Assembly (NCBI RefSeq): GCF_018881965.1
Contig: NZ_JACVPI010000001.1
Coordinates: 1,910,279-1,974,278, forward strand
Reading direction: 5' to 3'
DNA length: 64,000 bases
DNA from: Polynucleobacter sp. JS-Polo-80-F4
Lineage (GTDB): Bacteria > Pseudomonadota > Gammaproteobacteria > Burkholderiales > Burkholderiaceae
Part shown: piece after piece, positions 10,385 to 18,565 of the stretch
Layout: each line of letters opens with the position of its first letter
How positions within the stretch are numbered: position 1 is the stretch's first letter
The notes under the pieces: model-generated
Databases searched by the model: none
What the model was told of the DNA's origin: nothing
The model's input: the letters and a program-made list of their open reading frames with translations, nothing else
Made by a program: the position numbers and the translations under genes

Positions 10385-10412
10385 TCTATAGCAATCCCCT
10401 AAAATGGATCAA
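10385..10412 (-). promoter_or_regulatory. Probable ilvB operon promoter
   Basis: On the minus strand a -35 TTGATC (10412-10407) and a -10 TATAGA (10390-10385) are separated by 16 bases. The -10 is preceded by TGC, an extended -10. The distance to the ilvB start is about 135 bases, leaving an untranslated leader with a small hairpin. Confidence 0.55.
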
Positions 10413-10441
10413 TTCTTACAGATTCAGGTCTAATCCATTGC

Positions 10442-11011
10442 ATGGCATCAGCCCAAGAACTATCTGACTTTCTGAGTAGTGTCGAGCAGCGCGCTTTTAA
10501 GCAGGCGGTCTATGCCGTGCGTGATGATGATGCCGCATTAGATATTGTTCAAGATGCCATGATTAAGTTGGCCGAAAAATACGGGGATAGACCTGCCGCA
10601 GAACTTCCACTAGTCTTCACCAGAATTCTGCAAAACCGCATTCATGACTGGTTTAGAAGGCAAAAGGTCCGAAATACCTGGGTCACCCTCTTTTCCAATA
10701 TGGGGAAAAAGAGTGATGAAAGTGATGATTTTGACCCCCTGGAGTCCCTTTCAGCCCCGGATGACAGTGAAATTCACCAAGATGGGGCTTTTAAGCTTGA
10801 AAAGAGTCAACTTTTACAGGCTTTGGAGTCAGAAATATCTAAATTGCCTGTACGTCAACGAGAAGCCTTCCTGATGCGTTATTGGGATGAGCTAAGCATT
10901 ACTGAGACGGCCAAAGCAATGGGTTGCAGTGAAGGTAGCGTCAAAACCCACTGTTCTAGGGCCACTCAGACTTTAGCTAAAGCATTGAAATTAAAAGGAA
11001 TTACGCTGTGA
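10442..11011 (+). CDS. ECF-type RNA polymerase sigma factor
   Basis: A 189-aa group IV sigma factor. Region 2 spans about residues 10-80 (AVYAVRDDDAALDIVQDAM, then ILQNRIHDWFRRQKVR). A polar linker of about 45 residues follows (KKSDESDDFDPLESLSAPDD). Region 4 (residues 120-185) has LPVRQREAFLMRYWDELSIT and the helix-turn-helix ETAKAMGCSEGSVKTHCSRA. It is the first gene of a four-gene plus-strand operon and its stop overlaps the next start by four bases. No good Shine-Dalgarno precedes ATG 10442. Its regulon cannot be told from the sequence. Confidence 0.88.
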   Translation: MASAQELSDFLSSVEQRAFKQAVYAVRDDDAALDIVQDAMIKLAEKYGDRPAAELPLVFTRILQNRIHDWFRRQKVRNTWVTLFSNMGKKSDESDDFDPLESLSAPDDSEIHQDGAFKLEKSQLLQALESEISKLPVRQREAFLMRYWDELSITETAKAMGCSEGSVKTHCSRATQTLAKALKLKGITL

Positions 11012-11466
11012 AACACTTTGATGACCAAACTACCCAGACTCAAGCCGACCAATTTGGTCAGGCTAGCGCTGCCCTGCTTCGTCAAGGTACCCAGACCATC
11101 CCCCAGAACATTAAAGATCGTCTATATGCCGCACGCATGAAGGCTCTATCTGTCAGAAAGCCTGAAAAAGTTCGCATTCAGAAGCAAGTTTTGGCTGCAT
11201 CTGGTCGTAACTGGACTTCTGGCTCTAATGGGGTTTGGGATACAGTAGGCTGGATTGCCCCCTTAGTAGTTCTTGTTTTTGGACTGATTGGCATTGCCCA
11301 ATGGCAAGATGACTCGCGCATTAATGACATTGCAGAAGTCGATGCAGCTTTGCTGTCTGATGATGTGCCGCCTGATGCATACGCTGATAGTGGATTTATG
11401 GCCTTCCTTAAAAATGGCCCTCTTTCCGAATCCGATAGCGCATCAGATTCCGTCCAAAGTAAATAA
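11008..11466 (+). CDS. DUF3619 single-span membrane protein, candidate anti-sigma factor
   Basis: 152 aa with an N-terminal cytoplasmic part rich in Gln and basic residues, one membrane helix (about residues 75-95, WIAPLVVLVFGLIGIAQW), and a short acidic periplasmic tail (AEVDAALLSDDVPPDAYADSGF). The start is GTG 11008 with AAGGAA upstream; GTGA overlaps the sigma-factor stop, so the two are translationally coupled. Size, topology and coupling to an ECF sigma gene fit an anti-sigma factor, but this is inference; DUF3619 has no established function that I know of. Confidence 0.7.
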   Translation: MKHFDDQTTQTQADQFGQASAALLRQGTQTIPQNIKDRLYAARMKALSVRKPEKVRIQKQVLAASGRNWTSGSNGVWDTVGWIAPLVVLVFGLIGIAQWQDDSRINDIAEVDAALLSDDVPPDAYADSGFMAFLKNGPLSESDSASDSVQSK

Positions 11467-11480
11467 TCCCCACTTGCTTG

Positions 11481-12110
11481 ATGTCACTGACAACTAGAAC
11501 GCAAAGAGTTTGCAGCCTAGCGCTGTTTGGACTCCTTTGCGTGACACAAGTTCCCGCAGTGCAAGCGCAATCTAGTGCAAGCGCTCCTCATGGAAAAGCC
11601 ACCGCCATTCCAGAGAGAAAGCCAGATGGAACTTGGGAAGGATTAAAGCCTACCCAACAACAAATTCTTGCCCCGCTTGAAAGCGATTGGGATTACATGT
11701 TGCCCGATAGCCGCAAGAAATGGATACAGGTTGCGAATATTTACCCCAAGATGAGCTCACAAGATCAAGAGCGTCTTCAGTCACGCATGGCCAGCTGGTC
11801 AAATCTATCGCAGAAAGATCGTCGCATTGCTCGTGAAAATTACCTCACAAGCCTTAAATTCCCCGCCGAGAAAAAGGCAGAGGCATGGTATGCGTACCAA
11901 AAACTGAGCGATGAGCAAAAAAAGAAGTTAGCAGAATCTGAGGTAAAGAAAAAACCAACTGCAGCGAATGCGCCAACGCTGCAGCAGCATGCCATTTCCC
12001 CCAAAGTCGCACTCCCAAATGCTGTCTTAGCTCCAAGTATTCCTGCGCCAGCAGAAAGCTCTGGATCCAGCACGGAAGCAAGCCCTACAAGCAATTCATC
12101 TGCTAATTAA
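11481..12110 (+). CDS. Exported DUF3106 protein
   Basis: About 209 aa, with a signal peptide at the N-terminus (VCSLALFGLLCVTQVPAVQA). The central region carries repeated helical segments of the DUF3106 type (LKPTQQQILAPLESDWDYML, then SRKKWIQVANIYPKMSSQDQ), rich in Trp, Gln and Lys. The C-terminal 50 residues are low-complexity Ala/Pro/Ser. The frame opens at TTG 11478, but ATG 11481 is the natural start. It lies 14 bases after the DUF3619 gene. A periplasmic location is likely; the function is unknown. Confidence 0.7.
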   Translation: MSLTTRTQRVCSLALFGLLCVTQVPAVQAQSSASAPHGKATAIPERKPDGTWEGLKPTQQQILAPLESDWDYMLPDSRKKWIQVANIYPKMSSQDQERLQSRMASWSNLSQKDRRIARENYLTSLKFPAEKKAEAWYAYQKLSDEQKKKLAESEVKKKPTAANAPTLQQHAISPKVALPNAVLAPSIPAPAESSGSSTEASPTSNSSAN

Positions 12111-12118
12111 GTAGCTCC

Positions 12119-12655
12119 ATGACGCCTGCTGAACTAGACGTATTGCCTTCGCCCCAATTTTGGCGAAGAGTGTCATGCTGCATGTACGAGCAATTGGTAT
12201 TGCTTGGCGTAATTGCCCTCACCTTTTTAGCCCCCAATCTTGGCCTTGGCATTCTGTTTGGAATCTCATTACCCAGTTGGCTTACTTTTTTATATCTCTA
12301 TGTAGTCTTGGGAATTTATTTTGTCTGGTACTGGACCAAATCCGGGCAAACGCTTGCCATGCAAACTTGGCGTGTCCGGATGATTGGGCGCAAGGGTTAT
12401 AACCTAAGCAGGCGGCAAGCATTCTGGCGTTACGTTTATGGCTCCCTCTGGCTTATTCCTTGCGTTCTACTTCAATGGGCTTTTCATCTAGAGAAGTGGC
12501 AGATCATTGAAATGCTATTCACTGTAGCCCTTCTCATTTGGCCATTAAGTATTTATTTGGATCGCCAGAATATTGTGTTCCGGCAAAGCCTTCCAGACCG
12601 TATGGCTGGAACGCGCCTGGTTGAGCTGCCTAAAAATCGCGTAAAACTAAGCTAA
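12119..12655 (+). CDS. RDD family membrane protein
   Basis: 178 aa, with an RDD-like start (PQFWRRVSCCMYEQLVLLGV) and four hydrophobic segments at about residues 23-42, 50-70, 108-122 and 135-150. The family motif WRVRMIGRKGYNLSRRQAFWR lies in the cytoplasmic loop. It begins 8 bases after the DUF3106 stop and closes the ECF-sigma operon. RDD proteins are membrane proteins of mostly unknown, partly transport-related function. It converges with the permease gene; I see no terminator in the 22-base gap. Confidence 0.75.
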   Translation: MTPAELDVLPSPQFWRRVSCCMYEQLVLLGVIALTFLAPNLGLGILFGISLPSWLTFLYLYVVLGIYFVWYWTKSGQTLAMQTWRVRMIGRKGYNLSRRQAFWRYVYGSLWLIPCVLLQWAFHLEKWQIIEMLFTVALLIWPLSIYLDRQNIVFRQSLPDRMAGTRLVELPKNRVKLS

Positions 12656-12677
12656 AAAGTCTGTACTAATGATTTAG

Positions 12678-15164
12678 TCAGGCTTCACGTAGGCATTCGA
12701 CTGCTGTAGCCTTCTGAATTCTTCGCTGGAAGCGATATCCAGAGATTAGGCAGGCGCTTACCCCAAATGCAATCCCCATGAAGAGCGCTTCACCAAAAGC
12801 ATTAAAGTCAATTTCCATCACATAATGTCCTAAGGCCCAGGCAGCAATACCTGAAGCAAGGCCGGATAACACTCCTGCTATTACGCCGATCATGACCAAC
12901 TCGATATTGGCAATACTGGCTAACGTAGAGCGCGAGGCGCCCAACGCTTTCAATAAGGCAGCATTTTTATAGCGCTCATCCTGAGTAGCCGCTATTGCAG
13001 ACATTAAAACCAACATAGCAGCCACAATCGTAAAGGCTAGTAACAAACCCAATACCGAAGATAGCTTATTCAGAACCTCCTGAATTTGTTGCAACGAAGC
13101 CGATACATCGACGATAGTTAAATTCGGGTACGTTTGGCTTAATTGAAAATCTAACGATTCCTGCTGGGGAGACTGATAGTAGGAGGTAATCCAAGACTGA
13201 GGCAATGATTGCAACTGAGCTGGTGGCATGATGACAAAAAAGTTCACCCGCATAGAACCCCAATCTAATTTACGCAATGAGGTAATTGGCGCAGTGATCT
13301 TTTCACCAGCTACCTCAAAACTCAGCTGATCGCCTAGTTTCAGTTTCAGGGTTTTGGCTATCCCGGTTTCCATGGAAATTTGAGGGGCGCCTCCCTCGAT
13401 CCATTTACCTGAAATGATCTGATTGCCTGGTGGCAATTGATCCGTATATGACAAATTAAACTCGCGATCAATTAAACGCTTGGCATTCTCTTCAGCAAAA
13501 TCACTAGGGGCCACATCTTTACCATTGATATCTATCAAACGGCCACGTACCATCGGATAAAACTCCGGACTTGATACGCCGGCATTCTTGAGTGACTGTG
13601 TCAATCCCTGCTTTTGATCCTCTTGAACATTAATCATGAAGCGATTGGGCGCATCAGTAGGTATATTGCCCTGCCAAGCACTTAAAAAATCTGCTCGTAA
13701 TAGCAGCACCAGTATGAGAGCCATTAGCGCTATACCAAGTGCTGTAATTTGCACCGCTGCCAACCCAGTTCTACGTCCTTGTGACAGAATGACAAATCCA
13801 AATGCAAAACGATGGGTGCGTATTTTGCTAAGAATACGTAAAGTGCCCCAAGATATCAATGCAAAGATGACGATGGCAGCGCTAAAACTGAGGCAAGTCC
13901 ACAAGGCCAACTTCCAATCGCGAGCTGCAAACATAATTAAAGATACACCTGCACCCAAACCAAACAAGGCAGTCCAAACATTAGAAATGTTGACGCCTTC
14001 AAATTCTTTTCTAATGAGTCTGATTGGCGAAACTTTGACTAAGCTCAAGATTGCCGGGCCAGCAAAACCTATAAGCAAGACCCAGGCTACTAAAACACTC
14101 CACAGCACAGGCCAAAAAGATACGGACGGCAATTCAGTTAATACCAAATTACCCAACAGGAGCGTCAATAAGTATTGCCCAAAGTACCCTAAAAGAGATC
14201 CCAAGAATGCCGCAATGAGACCTAGCCCAATTAAGCTCTGGCCCTGTCGTATCAGGATCGTTCTAGAGCTTGCTCCTAGACATTTAAGAACTGCGCATGC
14301 GTCTGCCTGCTTGCGTGTGTAGCGGTGTGCTGATAACGCTATTGCCACTGCTGCAACCATTGCAGTCAATAAGGCAATCAATGATAAGAATCGATCTGCA
14401 CGCTCTAATGTTTTACGCATCATGGGCTGTGCATTCTCTAGGGTTTCTATCCGAACACCCTTAAGACCTTCTTTTTCAATATATTGATTTGCCCAAGAGC
14501 CATAAGTATTGATTTGTTCGTCAGAGCCGGCCAATAGAAGACGGTAAGTCACTCTACTACCAAGACCAATCAGGCCCGTATCACCTAAGTCTGCTAGCGA
14601 GATCATGACCCGAGGGGCAAAGTTCATAAATCCTGCGCCGCGATCTAGCTCGCGCTCTAAGACGCCACCTATCTCAAAGGTCTTTTGACCCAGCGCAATA
14701 GAATCCCCCACTGTCGCATGTAGGCTCGCTAACATAGCGGGATCTACCCAAACAACGCCTTGCTCAGGTCCGGAAGTAAGCAGCTTTCCTTGTTTATTTG
14801 ATTGAATCCGCAATGCTCCGCGAAGGGGGTATTGCGGACTTACTGCTTTAAGAGAAGCTAACTTGCTGTGCGAGCCAACTGTCGCCATGCTCGGAAACAC
14901 TACTGTTTGAGCTATCTGCAAATTACTACTCTTTGCCTCACTTACAAAGAGATTAGGCAAAGGCTGATCAGAAACAATCAGCAAATCTGAGGCTAAAAGT
15001 TGGCGGGCATCAAAAGCAAATGCCCTTTGCATGCGATCAGCTAAAAAACTGACGCTAGAAAGGGCTGTAACCGAAAGCGTTAGAGCAACCAGTAACCAGG
15101 CCAACTCGCTTGATCGCACATCACGCCGCCAAGCTCCTAAGAAACGAAGAATGAATTGAATCAA
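12678..15164 (-). CDS. FtsX/MacB-type ABC transporter permease (YbbP-like)
   Basis: 828 aa with the architecture of long FtsX-like permeases: an N-terminal membrane helix (about residues 20-40), a large periplasmic domain, a block of three helices (about 260-390), a helix group near 400-490, a second periplasmic domain, and three C-terminal helices (about 700-810). Such permeases work with an ATPase in lipoprotein or lipid export. No ATPase gene lies next to it here, which is unusual. The start is apparently TTG 15164, overlapping the SDR stop by four bases (TTGA), so it is translated by coupling. Confidence 0.8.
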   Translation of the reverse strand: MIQFILRFLGAWRRDVRSSELAWLLVALTLSVTALSSVSFLADRMQRAFAFDARQLLASDLLIVSDQPLPNLFVSEAKSSNLQIAQTVVFPSMATVGSHSKLASLKAVSPQYPLRGALRIQSNKQGKLLTSGPEQGVVWVDPAMLASLHATVGDSIALGQKTFEIGGVLERELDRGAGFMNFAPRVMISLADLGDTGLIGLGSRVTYRLLLAGSDEQINTYGSWANQYIEKEGLKGVRIETLENAQPMMRKTLERADRFLSLIALLTAMVAAVAIALSAHRYTRKQADACAVLKCLGASSRTILIRQGQSLIGLGLIAAFLGSLLGYFGQYLLTLLLGNLVLTELPSVSFWPVLWSVLVAWVLLIGFAGPAILSLVKVSPIRLIRKEFEGVNISNVWTALFGLGAGVSLIMFAARDWKLALWTCLSFSAAIVIFALISWGTLRILSKIRTHRFAFGFVILSQGRRTGLAAVQITALGIALMALILVLLLRADFLSAWQGNIPTDAPNRFMINVQEDQKQGLTQSLKNAGVSSPEFYPMVRGRLIDINGKDVAPSDFAEENAKRLIDREFNLSYTDQLPPGNQIISGKWIEGGAPQISMETGIAKTLKLKLGDQLSFEVAGEKITAPITSLRKLDWGSMRVNFFVIMPPAQLQSLPQSWITSYYQSPQQESLDFQLSQTYPNLTIVDVSASLQQIQEVLNKLSSVLGLLLAFTIVAAMLVLMSAIAATQDERYKNAALLKALGASRSTLASIANIELVMIGVIAGVLSGLASGIAAWALGHYVMEIDFNAFGEALFMGIAFGVSACLISGYRFQRRIQKATAVECLREA

Positions 15165-15946
15165 ATTGCCTGAATTTGGCCACCGTCAACACGCATGACA
15201 GTACCAGTAATAAAAGATGCGTTTTGACTAGCTAAGAATGCTGCTGCATCCCCGTATTCCTTAGGGTCACCATATCTTCCCATCGGAATCTGGCTAATAC
15301 TTGCCTTCACTACTGCTTCATAGGCAATACCTTCCCGTTTTGCACGAGCCTCATCCAACTGACGCAGGCGGTCTGTGGCCACCCTGCCAGGCATGATGAC
15401 GTTAACGGTAATTCCTTCTGCAGCAACTTCTGCGGCCAAGGTTTTAGACCACCCAAGCAGAGCCGCACGCAAGGTATTAGAAATAGCCAAATTTTTAATA
15501 GGTGCAATAGCGCCTGAGGTGGTGCTAGTAATAATGCGGCCCCATTTACGCTGACGCATACCTGGTAAAACGCGATCCGTAATAGCAATCAGTGACAACA
15601 CCATATCGTTAAAGCTTTTTTGCCAGAGCGCAGGATCTTGACCAGCCGCTGGGGTGGGCGGCGGACCACCAGTGTTATTGATCAATATATCAATGGGGCC
15701 CAACTCTTTTTCAACCCTAGATACCAATCCATCAATAACGGATGCATCTGACAAATCCCAGTTAAGGGCGAGAGCCTGACCACCAGCTGCCTCAATTAAC
15801 TGCACAGATTGCTGCAAACCCTCAGCGTTACGACCAGTAACGGCGACTTTGACGCCTTCTTTGGCTAATGAAACTGCCATTGCTTGTCCTAAGCCACGAC
15901 TAGAAGCAATCACTAAGGCCACTTTGCCTTTTAATCCTAAATCCAT
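15161..15946 (-). CDS. SDR-family protein lacking the catalytic Tyr-Lys pair
   Basis: 261 aa, classical SDR length. The N-terminal Rossmann fold is present (LVIASSRGLGQAMAVSLA) with NNTGG of the central sheet and the C-terminal FITGTVMRVDGG. The catalytic YxxxK is absent: where FabG-type enzymes have Tyr and Lys, this protein reads SNTLR (in NLAISNTLRAALLGWSKTLA), and the catalytic Ser region reads TSTTSG. An NAD(P)-binding protein is certain; ordinary alcohol dehydrogenase activity is doubtful. GGAG lies before ATG 15946. It is coupled to the downstream permease gene by a 4-base overlap. Confidence 0.85.
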   Translation of the reverse strand: MDLGLKGKVALVIASSRGLGQAMAVSLAKEGVKVAVTGRNAEGLQQSVQLIEAAGGQALALNWDLSDASVIDGLVSRVEKELGPIDILINNTGGPPPTPAAGQDPALWQKSFNDMVLSLIAITDRVLPGMRQRKWGRIITSTTSGAIAPIKNLAISNTLRAALLGWSKTLAAEVAAEGITVNVIMPGRVATDRLRQLDEARAKREGIAYEAVVKASISQIPMGRYGDPKEYGDAAAFLASQNASFITGTVMRVDGGQIQAI

Positions 15947-15973
15947 TTCGTCTCCAACTGACTTTAATTAATT

Positions 15974-16012
15974 ATTCGATTTATTAATTCGATTTATTTA
16001 TTCAATTTATTA
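15974..16012. repeat. Three tandem AT-rich 13-14 bp repeats
   Basis: ATTCGATTTATTA (15974-15986), ATTCGATTTATTTA (15987-16000) and ATTCAATTTATTA (16000-16012) follow each other between the Bug-protein gene and the SDR gene. The last copy supplies the stop codon of the Bug-protein gene. Confidence 0.6.
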
Positions 16013-17011
16013 ATCTAATTGCAATTTTTGTTTAGCAACTACTTCTTTGTAAACGGTGTACTCCGCTTTAATTTCTTTTGCAAATGCTTCAGATCCATTC
16101 ACATTAATGAGTGAGCCCGTATCTTCAATACGCTTTTTAACGGCAGGATCAGCAACTACCTTTTGCAAGGCCGCAGTGTACTTATCCACAATATCCTTAG
16201 GCATCCCAGCTGGCCCCAAAAGACCGTAGTAAGCCATCCGATTGACAGGCGCCAAGCCAACCTCAGCGAAAGTAGGCACATTCGGCAATTGCGCCAAACG
16301 CTTAGGCGCGGCAATCACGATAGGTACTAGCTTGCCATCTTTAATAAACGGTAATGACGAAGGCAAATTATCAAAGATCATAGAAACTTGCCCACCAACC
16401 GTATCAGCCAACGCAGGACCTGCCCCTCGGTAAGGAATATGAACAATGAAGACACCTGTCAAACTTTTAAATAACTCGGTTTGAAGATGTCCAATGCCAC
16501 CGGTTCCTGAGCTTGAATAGGAATACTTACCAGGGTTTGCCTTTAACACCTCCATAAAGGTCTTAAAGTCTTTTGCAGGGAAAGAGGGATTGACCGCAAT
16601 GATGTTTGGTGTTGCTGCAATATTGCTAATGGCTGTGAAATCCGTTACCGGGTCGTAACCAATCTTGGGATTAATGGCTGGATTAGCAGCTGTGGTTGAA
16701 ACCGTCGCCATACCGATGGTGTAACCATCTTTGGGAGCTCTCATAACCTCTAATGCACCGATAGAACCACCGCCGCCTGCCTTGTTCTCGACAATGACTG
16801 GTTGCCCCAGTTGACGCCCCAGGGCATCGCCTACCGCACGAGCAATGATGTCAGTGCTACCGCCTGGTGCGAATGGAACAACCAAACGAATAGGTTTAGT
16901 GGGAAAGCTTTGCGCGTTGACACTTGCAATATTCATAAAGCCAGCTATCAAGGCAATTAAGGATGCAGTAGCAATCTTTCTCAATGCAAATTGGGGTAAA
17001 AACAATTTCAT
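16010..17011 (-). CDS. Bug/TctC-family extracytoplasmic solute-binding protein
   Basis: 333 aa. The signal peptide ends near residue 33 (SVNAQSFP). The mature protein begins with the family signature [20 protein letters not shown] and shows the two lobes of Bug proteins (GYDPVTDFTAISNIA, VHIPYRGAGPALADTVGGQ). Such periplasmic proteins bind small carboxylates or amides. No TctA/TctB transporter lies nearby, as is common for orphan bug genes in Burkholderiales. It starts only 4 bases after the upstream lipoprotein gene of the Mla-type operon, so it is probably co-transcribed. The ligand is unknown. Confidence 0.88.
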   Translation of the reverse strand: MKLFLPQFALRKIATASLIALIAGFMNIASVNAQSFPTKPIRLVVPFAPGGSTDIIARAVGDALGRQLGQPVIVENKAGGGGSIGALEVMRAPKDGYTIGMATVSTTAANPAINPKIGYDPVTDFTAISNIAATPNIIAVNPSFPAKDFKTFMEVLKANPGKYSYSSSGTGGIGHLQTELFKSLTGVFIVHIPYRGAGPALADTVGGQVSMIFDNLPSSLPFIKDGKLVPIVIAAPKRLAQLPNVPTFAEVGLAPVNRMAYYGLLGPAGMPKDIVDKYTAALQKVVADPAVKKRIEDTGSLINVNGSEAFAKEIKAEYTVYKEVVAKQKLQLD

Positions 17012-17015
17012 GAAA

Positions 17016-17642
17016 TCACTGTCCTAAAGGTTTTGGCAAATTACCAGCATATTTATAGAGTTGAGCTTCGTATTCATTAAAGATCTGAGCCAAAGCTTCT
17101 TGCTGACCCAATACGAGGGCATCCGGCGTATTGTCTTTAAGGGCAACACGCTTGGTATATCGATTTGCACCTATCAAGGGATTCGTTTTCCCGGAGCTAG
17201 TGGCACTTAGGAAAAACTCAACGCTAACCACAGCCTCAGGCTTATTACGATAGTCGCCATAAAACTCTTCAACAGTTGCTTGCAAATAATAGTAAGGAAA
17301 TAGACTATTACTCTGTCCCACTGTAGCAGAGAAAATATTTGCCTTATTCATCCATTGACGCTCAGCATTGCCAATCATTTCAGCAGGAATGGTCGTGTAA
17401 ACGTTGTAAAAATCTTTTTCGTAACGCTGATCACCCGTACGGTAAACCAAAGATCTGCCATCAAACGGTGGCGTAACAGATACAGAGCCCATTTTTAGCC
17501 AAATATCCGTACGAGCAACACGTGGTGCAGCAGTTCTTTCTGGAGATACCATCCAAGTGGTAGGGCCTACTGGCGGCCTGGTGGGAAATGAGCAGGAGAC
17601 TAAGCCGAGGATAGCAATAGAAAATAGAATGCGCTTCATCAT
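17016..17642 (-). CDS. ABC-type transport auxiliary lipoprotein (PqiC-like)
   Basis: 208 aa. The lipobox LVSC places the acylated cysteine at residue 17. The rest matches the PqiC/ABC-auxiliary lipoprotein domain (WMVSPERTAAPRVARTDIWL, VYRTGDQRYEKDFYNVYTTI). Such lipoproteins sit in the outer membrane and partner MCE-domain lipid transporters. Its ATG codons overlap the stop of the mlaD-like gene (ATGATGA), so it belongs to the same operon. Confidence 0.82.
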   Translation of the reverse strand: MMKRILFSIAILGLVSCSFPTRPPVGPTTWMVSPERTAAPRVARTDIWLKMGSVSVTPPFDGRSLVYRTGDQRYEKDFYNVYTTIPAEMIGNAERQWMNKANIFSATVGQSNSLFPYYYLQATVEEFYGDYRNKPEAVVSVEFFLSATSSGKTNPLIGANRYTKRVALKDNTPDALVLGQQEALAQIFNEYEAQLYKYAGNLPKPLGQ

Positions 17643-18565
17643 TTCTTAGCTCCAGACTGAGCGGAGCCGCTGCTAGGTGTAATTTTTGCGGGCGGATCAG
17701 CCCAAATCAGACTTGAAGGCGACTGGCTAGCAATGCGGCTAAATTCATTTAAATTTTCGCTGGCTTGCTTAATATTTTCCATCGTCAACACGGTATCACC
17801 CTGAACACTAGTAATGGTTTGACGCAAGGAGGTAGTTGCTGCCGCCAATTCACGCATGAGAATGCCAAGCTCTTCCTTATCGGTTGCCTTAGCAATGCGA
17901 GCCATGATGACGTTCAGCTGCTTTACAGACTCAATCACACCCTCATTACCTTTGCCATCACCCGCCATCAGTACATTGAGATTGCCTAACAACGCATCTA
18001 ATTTTTTCTGAGTGCCATCAATATTCATATCATTAAGGGCGCCAATCAGCTTTTGAATACCCGAAATAATTTCATCGGCTTGGTTTGGCAAAGATGGAAT
18101 AACTGGGTGCGCAGGCTTCCAAGTATAAGGAAGTGGTGGAGTAGCAGATGCGTTTGCCACAAAATCAAACTCGATATAGTTAACGCCAGTAATACCCATC
18201 GACTTTACGCGAGCGCGTAAATTATTTTTTACAAACTCGCTAATTTGAGCTTCATTTACCTTGTCACCAAAAATTTGCATTCTGACCACAACATACTGAC
18301 GACGATCATGAAATGGCAAATCTCTTTCATACATATCGCCAGATAGTCCGATTGACGTAACCTGACCTATCTTGACCCCGCGGAATCGCACGGCTGCACC
18401 GGCATCTAGACCAGTTACAGACTGTTTGATATAGGTTTCAACCATGAATGATTTTTGGAAGATTTTGCCTCCACCAAAAATAAGAATCACAGCAATCAGT
18501 ACGCCAATTGCTGCAAGCACAAAAACGCCTAAGCGAAAATAATTGGGATTTGAGTTATTACTCAT
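17639..18565 (-). CDS. MCE-domain protein of an Mla-type lipid transporter
   Basis: 308 aa. A single N-terminal membrane helix (about residues 10-30, RLGVFVLAAIGVLIAVILIF) is followed by one MCE domain (about 38-120: VTGLDAGAAVRFRGVKIGQV, ARVKSMGITGVNYIEFDF) and a long C-terminal helical/coiled part, then a Ser/Pro-rich tail. MlaD-like proteins form hexameric rings that carry lipids across the periplasm. It overlaps both neighbours by four bases. It is longer than E. coli MlaD (183 aa) and closer to PqiB/YrbD-like single-MCE variants. Confidence 0.88.
   Translation of the reverse strand: MSNNSNPNYFRLGVFVLAAIGVLIAVILIFGGGKIFQKSFMVETYIKQSVTGLDAGAAVRFRGVKIGQVTSIGLSGDMYERDLPFHDRRQYVVVRMQIFGDKVNEAQISEFVKNNLRARVKSMGITGVNYIEFDFVANASATPPLPYTWKPAHPVIPSLPNQADEIISGIQKLIGALNDMNIDGTQKKLDALLGNLNVLMAGDGKGNEGVIESVKQLNVIMARIAKATDKEELGILMRELAAATTSLRQTITSVQGDTVLTMENIKQASENLNEFSRIASQSPSSLIWADPPAKITPSSGSAQSGAKK

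Noticed and set aside
10429..10442. TCTAAT seven bases before the ECF sigma ATG as a sixth leaderless case
   Set aside because: The hexamer is weaker and the spacing differs by one, so I did not count it with the five six-base cases.
13636..14322. 228-codon plus-strand frame opposite the FtsX-type permease
   Set aside because: It is a shadow frame of a membrane protein gene, rich in basic residues and Pro/Thr from reversed hydrophobic codons, with no domain.
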